Part shown: positions 59,207 to 64,000 of the stretch, piece after piece | Layout: each line of letters opens with the position of its first letter | Numbering within the stretch: the stretch's first letter is position 1 | Origin: Gymnorhina tibicen | Lineage: Eukaryota > Chordata > Aves > Passeriformes > Artamidae | Direction of reading: 5' to 3' | DNA: 64,000 nt | NCBI GenBank assembly: GCA_013399875.1 | Contig: VXAZ01006790.1 | Location: 62,001-126,000, forward strand | Notes under the pieces: generated by a model | The model's input: the letters and a program-made list of their open reading frames with translations, nothing else | The model's database searches: none | Told to the model about the DNA's origin: nothing | Program-made: the position numbers and the translations under genes

Positions 59207-59949
59207 CTGCAGAAAAAAAAAAAAAAAATTCAGTTTTTCACAGTTACTGTTGCAAAAACCCAGCCAACAAACAAGGTGTCTTCAGATCAAATGTCCAGAC
59301 TGAGGACACAAGGGCAGCCAAAACAATTCTGTACATTGCTAAAACCCATCCAAATTTGGAGTGGGTTTTAAATCTGAATGCTTTCAAGCAAAATTATCAT
59401 ACTCAAAACTCTAAAACAGTTTAACTTTTTAATAAAGAAAATGACATCTGCTTAAAAAAAAACCATTAGCCAGAAAGCATGGCAGGAGAGATGCCTATCA
59501 GACTTGATTACAGTCAAGTGTCAGAAAAATAAAAAGTATTTAGGACTAGTCAGCAGAGATTAAAAATAATGAGTGTTTTCTGTTTTCATGCTTAGACAAG
59601 AAATCCAAGTCTCCCTCTCATTTAAGGGTAGAAAGAAATTCCAAAGATCCAGATTACTTTTGGTGCAAGTTCCTGTCTAACACTGAGAAAGTCCCAAAGG
59701 AAGTTCTCTGATGAGGTACATATGGGGAAAGTTTCTAATTTAAAATAATATATCAAACTGTTCATCTAGAAAATCAACCTTTTAAAATAGCAACTGAAGA
59801 TTACAGCAGTAAGTGAAAGATAAATGCCATAATCTGACAGATCCCTTTTTTTCCCAGCAGATTAGGTTGAAATGACACCTCCTGGCTGTGGCACTGCTGG
59901 CTCTCCAAGCTCCAGAGAGCCCCTTTTCTGGCTATCCCCTTAATTTTAC
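59207..59949 (-). other. PCNT: PCNT intron
   Basis: A 743-base AT-rich intron with a long T run (A run on plus, 59212-59227) just upstream of the PACT exon acceptor. No repeats recognised otherwise. Confidence 0.55.
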
Positions 59950-60114
59950 CTTAGGACTGGAAGTTTCTGCCACTGGTTTGTTTTCAATTTCAGCACTGGC
60001 TTTAGCCAGCTGGGATTCCGCCTGTTTCAGTGCATTCTGCAGCGTGGTCCTCTCTCGCTGCCAAGCCTCTCTTTCCAGCTCTTGAACAGGGTCAGCACCA
60101 CCTGTAGATCTCAT
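59950..60114 (-). CDS. PCNT: PCNT coding exon before PACT
   Basis: A 165-base, 55-codon exon, phase 0 on both sides, with acceptor TCTGTTTTAG before 60114 and donor GTAAAA after 59950. It encodes MRSTGGADPVQELEREAWQR, ERTTLQNALKQAESQLAKAS, and AEIENKPVAETSSPK. The middle is predicted coiled coil (leucine/alanine heptads, many Glu/Gln/Lys). It joins SPK to LQRLYRKY of the PACT exon. The Met at its start is internal, not an initiator. Confidence 0.92.
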
Positions 60115-62127
60115 CTAAAACAGAAACCAAAAGGAAGTGAGCCACAATGGGTTTTGCATATTACCTTCACAATCAAACATCTCAAACCAAGTAATAACCC
60201 AACTTTATGACAAATTAAAACATAAAAACAATGAGCCTGAAAAACAGCAATGGCATTCAGGTGTTAAACAGCACAATGGGAAACTGAAATGCATGAAAAG
60301 CCCTTCTTCAGAAGTATCAAATTTTTGTTCATCAGGCTACCCCTTCTCTGATCAACCTTACAGGAATCGTTTATTAACAGTCTCCCAAACCCTTTGAAAT
60401 GGAAACAAATCATCTTTCTTCTACATCCACAAGCAGCACAGAAATTGTGAAGATGTCTGTGTACATGCAAAAACAAGTTGCACATACAACAAAACCAAAT
60501 TGTGAAGTAAATTCTGAAAAATCACACATTCAATTCTGAGAGTTCGTTGTCAAGAAGAGCTGTGGATGCCCCAGCCCTGGAAGTGTCCAAGGTCAGGCTG
60601 GACCACCTGGTCTAGTGGAAGGTGTCCCTGCCCATGGCAGGGGGTGGAACAAGATAGGCTTTAAGGTCCCTTCCAGCCGAAACCACGCTGTGATTCTATG
60701 AAATTGAGTTTTGTGTAAGTTATCTCTTGTAGGAATGAGACCCAGGACTCCAGCTCCAATTCCTCATGGAAGTTCTGCCTTCATGACCCTCTTTGTATCA
60801 ACTACAAATTTACTGGTCAACAGTTACATCAGTGCATGATGCAACAGATCACAAAAGAAATAATTTTTTTTTTTTTTAAGGTAGTTGATGTTTTATCCCT
60901 TGAAATAAAGTCTATACATTAGAGAAGCCAGTACAAACAACTGACCCCAGTTTCTCCTAGCAACTTATTTCAGTACAATCTGTAGTATCTGAAGGAGTTC
61001 TACATGACTCATCTATGTCCTTGACTTCTACTGCACCATTTGGCAGCTGATTGACCAGACAGCTCCATTTTGGCACAGATTTTCCATGCTGACATTTTGT
61101 CAGGTGCCCTGTCCAATACTCCCCCATTTATCACAACTCAAGGAGGAAGAAAATTCCTTTGGTCTCCTGAGCATGTGGTTCAGTACCTTAAAGGAAGGAG
61201 AAATTCAGGGAGGAGACTGAAGGAAAAGGTGATTCTGGAAAAAAAATCAAAGCCGGAAAAGAGAGCAGAGAGGAGGGACTGTGCCCACAGAAGAAAAGCT
61301 ATCAAGGTGCAGTTTTTGCTCCTAAGCTCTAAAAACGTATGTGTAGTTAAAGTGCTCTACTGCTTTTTTTGTTAAACAAAATTTAAGTCAGGAAACTTGA
61401 GTTCCTTTATTTTGGTGTGGTCAGTCTCTGAAGGAGGGAACTCTGCTCCAACAAGAGTTTTGTCTACAGCTGACAGCTCTAAAGGTTTGTGAGAGGAAGG
61501 CTTAACCAAAATAACCCCATGAACTTGGAGAGGGGGCTGCATCCCCCTCCTCAAGACTGGAGATGATCCATTTGGCAACCACCTGTGTGGCTGCACAGGT
61601 GACAGAAGGAAAATACTAACTGTATTTTGTAAGCAGGTAGGCTCAGGGAGAACTGCAACATGCCAAGGCAGCTTGTCACACATCAGACTTGTGAACAGAA
61701 GATACAAAAACCTTTTCATGTATCAGACAGTCATAGATCTCTGTCTATTGCAAGAGAAAGACATAAAACTGCCAAGTTATCTGGGAAATCAGATGGAATC
61801 TAAAAGCTATGCTTTTATGTATTTTGTATCAATAGACCTGAGCTCAGTCTTTGGTAATCCCTGGGCTTGTGTGTAAAATATCTGCAATACTGCAAACATG
61901 GGTCAGAACAGCCCTCCTGAGATTACAAACCACTATAGTGCTTTTTGAAAAGTACTTGGCATTTTGGTGAAGAACAACTGTCTCTGGATGCATAAAGAAG
62001 CTACACATCCCAAAGCTTGTGATCCTTGGACACATTACGTATCTAGAAAAAAAATGCTGTCAGAAGCAGACTCTGCAATACAACAAAACAAGAGTTGGAC
62101 ATTAAAATATGTTAATATTTTCCTTAC
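60115..62127 (-). other. PCNT: PCNT intron
   Basis: A 2.0-kb intron, donor GTAAGG, phase 0. It contains one CR1 (60548-60702) and a region (61372-61590) with a good acceptor and an open frame in the right phase, discussed as a possible extra exon. The rest is AT-rich. Confidence 0.55.
60548..60702 (+). repeat. CR1 LINE 3' end (plus orientation)
   Basis: AAGAGCTGTGGATGCCCCAG, GGAAGTGTCCAAGGTCAGGC, CTGCCCATGGCAGGGGGTGG, and CACGCTGTGATTCTATGAAA form the sense-strand CR1 terminus, opposite to PCNT. Confidence 0.94.
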
Positions 62128-62230
62128 CTGAGATGTAGGAGAAGACAATAAATCTGATTTTAGTTCCCTTAACGTCTGTAGTAAAGAGGCTACAGCTTCA
62201 TCATTTGATGCAGACCAATCATTAACCGTT
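62128..62230 (-). CDS. PCNT: PCNT coding exon, coiled-coil region
   Basis: A 103-base exon with acceptor TGTCTAACAG before 62230 and donor GTAAGG after 62128. The first base completes a Lys, then TVNDWSASNDEAVASLLQTL and RELKSDLLSSPTSQ, ending at phase 0. The TVNDW-S-SNDEAVA-LL-TL-ELKS pattern fits the pericentrin region before PACT. No Met start, so frame scans miss it. On its intron side the acceptor region is tandemly duplicated (62239-62285). Confidence 0.9.
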
Positions 62231-62238
62231 CTGTTAGA

Positions 62239-62285
62239 CAGAAATACCTTTTCAGTATCAAGTATTTTCAGAAATACCTTTTCAG
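62239..62285. repeat. 17-base tandem duplication next to PCNT acceptor
   Basis: CAGAAATACCTTTTCAG occurs at 62239-62255 and exactly again at 62269-62285, with a 30-base period. On the PCNT strand the nearer copy sits 9-25 bases upstream of the exon at 62230, overlapping the place of the pyrimidine tract or branch point. Confidence 0.93.
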
Positions 62286-62517
62286 CTGATTTTTAAGAAT
62301 GTTAACACACATTTAATTGCTTCTTCCCACTACATGACCTTTAAGTTCTGAGGCTTTACTTATACAATATTTACCACACAAATTACCACTATGAATACAC
62401 AGAGAAATTAGCAAGTTCTGTTAATTTTTAAGAATTCAAAGAGCGCAGGGCTCTCAGCCATGACCTACACAAGTTAAGAAGCAGGATGGAAAGCAAAGCG
62501 CTCTTTTATGAACTTAC

Positions 62518-62798
62518 TTATCTAGAATTTTATATATGAACTCATTCAGGTGCACAGCCACAAAGAGCAACTGCTGCCTTATCTTCTCCAGCTGTTGTTG
62601 CTGCTGTTGCAAGTGGGGTTTTTCAGTTTCTTTTGTCACAGGCTGTTTGACACTTCCATCTTTGCTTGAGGTACACAAGAGTTCCTCCTGACAGTTTGGA
62701 GTTGGAGAATTTCTTTCTCTTTCTTTTAATACTGACAGTATTTCCTGCAGTTCTTTAATTCTTTGTTCATCCCTCCGGTGTTGCCGTTCCAAGTTTTG
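62518..62798 (-). CDS. PCNT: PCNT coding exon, coiled coil with poly-Gln
   Basis: A 281-base exon with acceptor TTCAAACAG before 62798 and donor GTAAGT after 62518. It encodes QNLERQHRRDEQRIKELQEI, LSVLKERERNSPTPNCQEEL, a short polar insert, a run of about six Gln, and LEKIRQQLLFVAVHLNEFIY ending KILD. Two coiled-coil stretches are separated by a polar insert. The Gln run is coded by mixed CAA/CAG, so it is unlikely to expand easily. Phase 0 in, two bases (AA) out. Confidence 0.93.
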
Positions 62799-63327
62799 CT
62801 GTTTGAACAGAATAAGCAGTAGTTAATTGCATCTTATACATACACACTTATGTAAGTGTCATCACACCTAATTAGCATATCCATCTGGGTGTTCCTTAAC
62901 TGCCAGACCACTTTTGGGGGAAGCCTTAGAGCACTGCTTTCCAGGGCCACCAGGAAGCCATTTAATGACACTGGAGTGGGCATTGTCTCCATCCGAGGAG
63001 ATATCCAGGGTGAAACCAATACTGTCACAAGCCATGATTGGGATCCTAGCTCAAAATAAGGGCAATGATATGAAACCTAGTTTGGTTCCATCCTGCATTT
63101 AGCCCATATTCATCCCCACCTGTGAACAACCAGCAATTCCCAGCACGGACAAAAAAGATCAACTTCCGTCAACAATAAACCCAGACACAATCCCTTGAAA
63201 ACAGCTACATTTGAGAAAAGCAGGACAAGGGCTCATTTAATGCATTATTCAGAATGCTTTAACAGAAGGAAACATTCCAATGGAAGAACACCATCCAGGG
63301 GGTTAATTTAAGGCAGAGCACTCTCAC
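62799..63327 (-). other. PCNT: PCNT intron
   Basis: A 529-base intron, donor GTGAGA, phase 0. A patch at about 62880-63060 is more GC-rich and open in plus-strand frames, but nothing in it is recognised. Confidence 0.55.
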
Positions 63328-64000
63328 CAGTCTCTCCTGATCTCTCTGCCAGTCCTTCTGTTTCTGTAGCTCTGTCTGTTGCTGCTGTCTCCGCTCTCTC
63401 TCCCTCTCCTCCTCTTTCCTGTTCTTATCTTGCTCTTTCAGCAGCTTGAAGACTGACTGCAATTGATCCCAGTCAGCTTTCAGCTTGGCCTCTCTCTCCC
63501 TCTGGGCCTCCAAGGAACGGATCACCTCTTGCTTTTGTGCCTGAAGAGACTCCAGGGTGGCTCGCAGTTTGTCACTGACCTCCCTCTCCTTCTGGGTTTC
63601 CTCGCAGCACATCTGTACCTCAGCCTCCAGCTGCCTTTTGGACAGGATGGCCTTCTGGTGCATTTTCTCAATAACAGCAGCAAGCTCCATAGTTCGGGCC
63701 CTCTCCTCTTCCAGCTGAGCTTGGAGCTCTCGGATGAAGGCTTGTTCCAGCAGCGACTCCCTGTGCTGACAGGAAGAACCTTCCTTCACTCTCATGCTCA
63801 ATTGCTCTGTCAAAACACGCTCATGATTCAAGGAATCCAGGAGCTCCAACGAACGATTTTTCTCAGCATCCAAGTTTTTCTGTAGCTCCCTCAGTTTGGT
63901 CTGTTCCTGGGACAGCAAAGCTTCGCAGCGGGAGTGCTCGATCTGCAGTTCCTTGCGGAGGTTATCTGTTACTGTTTTCTCGTGCTCCAAGGACACGACC
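63328..64000 (-). CDS. PCNT: PCNT coding exon, long coiled coil (cut by right edge)
   Basis: An open frame from base 63999 (224 codons) to donor GTGAGA after 63328; no acceptor is visible, so the exon continues beyond the window. It starts VVSLEHEKTVTDNLRKELQI and ends KDWQRDQERL. It is almost entirely coiled coil, rich in Glu, Arg, Gln and Leu heptads, with a very basic/acidic block of REEERERERRQQQQ type near its end. Segments such as DNLRKELQIEHSRCEALL and ARTMELAAVIEKMHQKAI fit the C-terminal coiled coil of pericentrin. This is structural scaffold sequence that promotes self-association. A 140-residue plus-strand frame (63463-63885) is its antisense shadow. Confidence 0.94.

Larger units (their letters stand above)
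54749..64000 (-). other. PCNT: PCNT gene, 3' end (gene span within window)
   Basis: Nine minus-strand coding exons chain in phase with GT/AG borders from the right edge (frame from 63999) to a TGA at 54847-54849, giving 627 codons plus stop. The product is the C-terminal end of pericentrin: a long coiled coil, then the PACT domain (RAESFRKALVYQKKYLLLLL and following), a Ser/Pro-rich linker and the conserved SLTEYI...LEVIQQRLGG tail. Pericentrin is a scaffold of the pericentriolar material; its PACT domain anchors it to centrioles and binds calmodulin. The related AKAP9 also has a PACT domain, but the QDPEQSLTEYI...LEVIQQRLGG tail identifies pericentrin. Confidence 0.95.

Noticed and set aside
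1..64000. CRISPR arrays, tRNA or rRNA genes, prokaryote-like operons
   Set aside because: No regularly spaced repeats, no cloverleaf-like or rRNA-like sequence and no operon structure was seen; the window is vertebrate intron-exon DNA.

Overview
This is vertebrate nuclear DNA, almost certainly from a bird. Thirteen CR1-type LINE 3' ends are scattered on both strands, and a bird-type ERVL-like retrovirus remnant with a CpG-rich LTR is present. The protein-coding exons are small, have GT/AG borders and sit in long AT-rich introns. A passerine is plausible, but the sequence alone does not prove it. There are no bacterial, phage or plasmid features and no CRISPR array.

Two genes lie head to tail on the minus strand. 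The right end (about 54.75-64.0 kb) holds the last nine coding exons of PCNT (pericentrin). They cover a coiled-coil stretch, the PACT centrosome-targeting domain, and a conserved tail containing SLTEYI and LEVIQQRLGG. The reading phase carries correctly across all eight junctions to a TGA at 54847-54849, with a poly(A) signal about 90 bases further on. About 2.9 kb downstream is a CpG island cut by a 169-base assembly gap (51667-51835), the likely promoter and first exon of DIP2A. From there to the left edge run twelve more DIP2A exons (28541 down to 460). They encode the DMAP1-binding region, a Ser-rich linker, and the start of the first AMP-binding-like domain. All eleven junctions keep phase; the rest of DIP2A lies beyond the left edge. 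PCNT beside DIP2A in the same orientation matches the order on human chromosome 21q22.3, which is why this DIP2 paralogue is called DIP2A.

DIP2A intron 1 (about 23 kb) contains a defective ERVL-like element on the opposite strand at about 43.84-46.55 kb. It has an RNase H tail and an integrase with damaged zinc-finger and catalytic residues and two in-frame stops, followed by a complete-looking 1.3-kb LTR beginning TG and ending CA. A second, older LTR-like fragment (about 14.8-15.1 kb) and a 210-base CTTT microsatellite (15.4-15.6 kb) lie in intron 3.

The remaining introns hold no further genes that I can support. I did not find a convincing undescribed system. The points most worth checking are the missing DIP2A exon 1, the odd boundaries of the ERV, a possible extra PCNT exon at about 61.5 kb, a perfect intronic hairpin near DIP2A exon 5, and the choice of the last PCNT exon.
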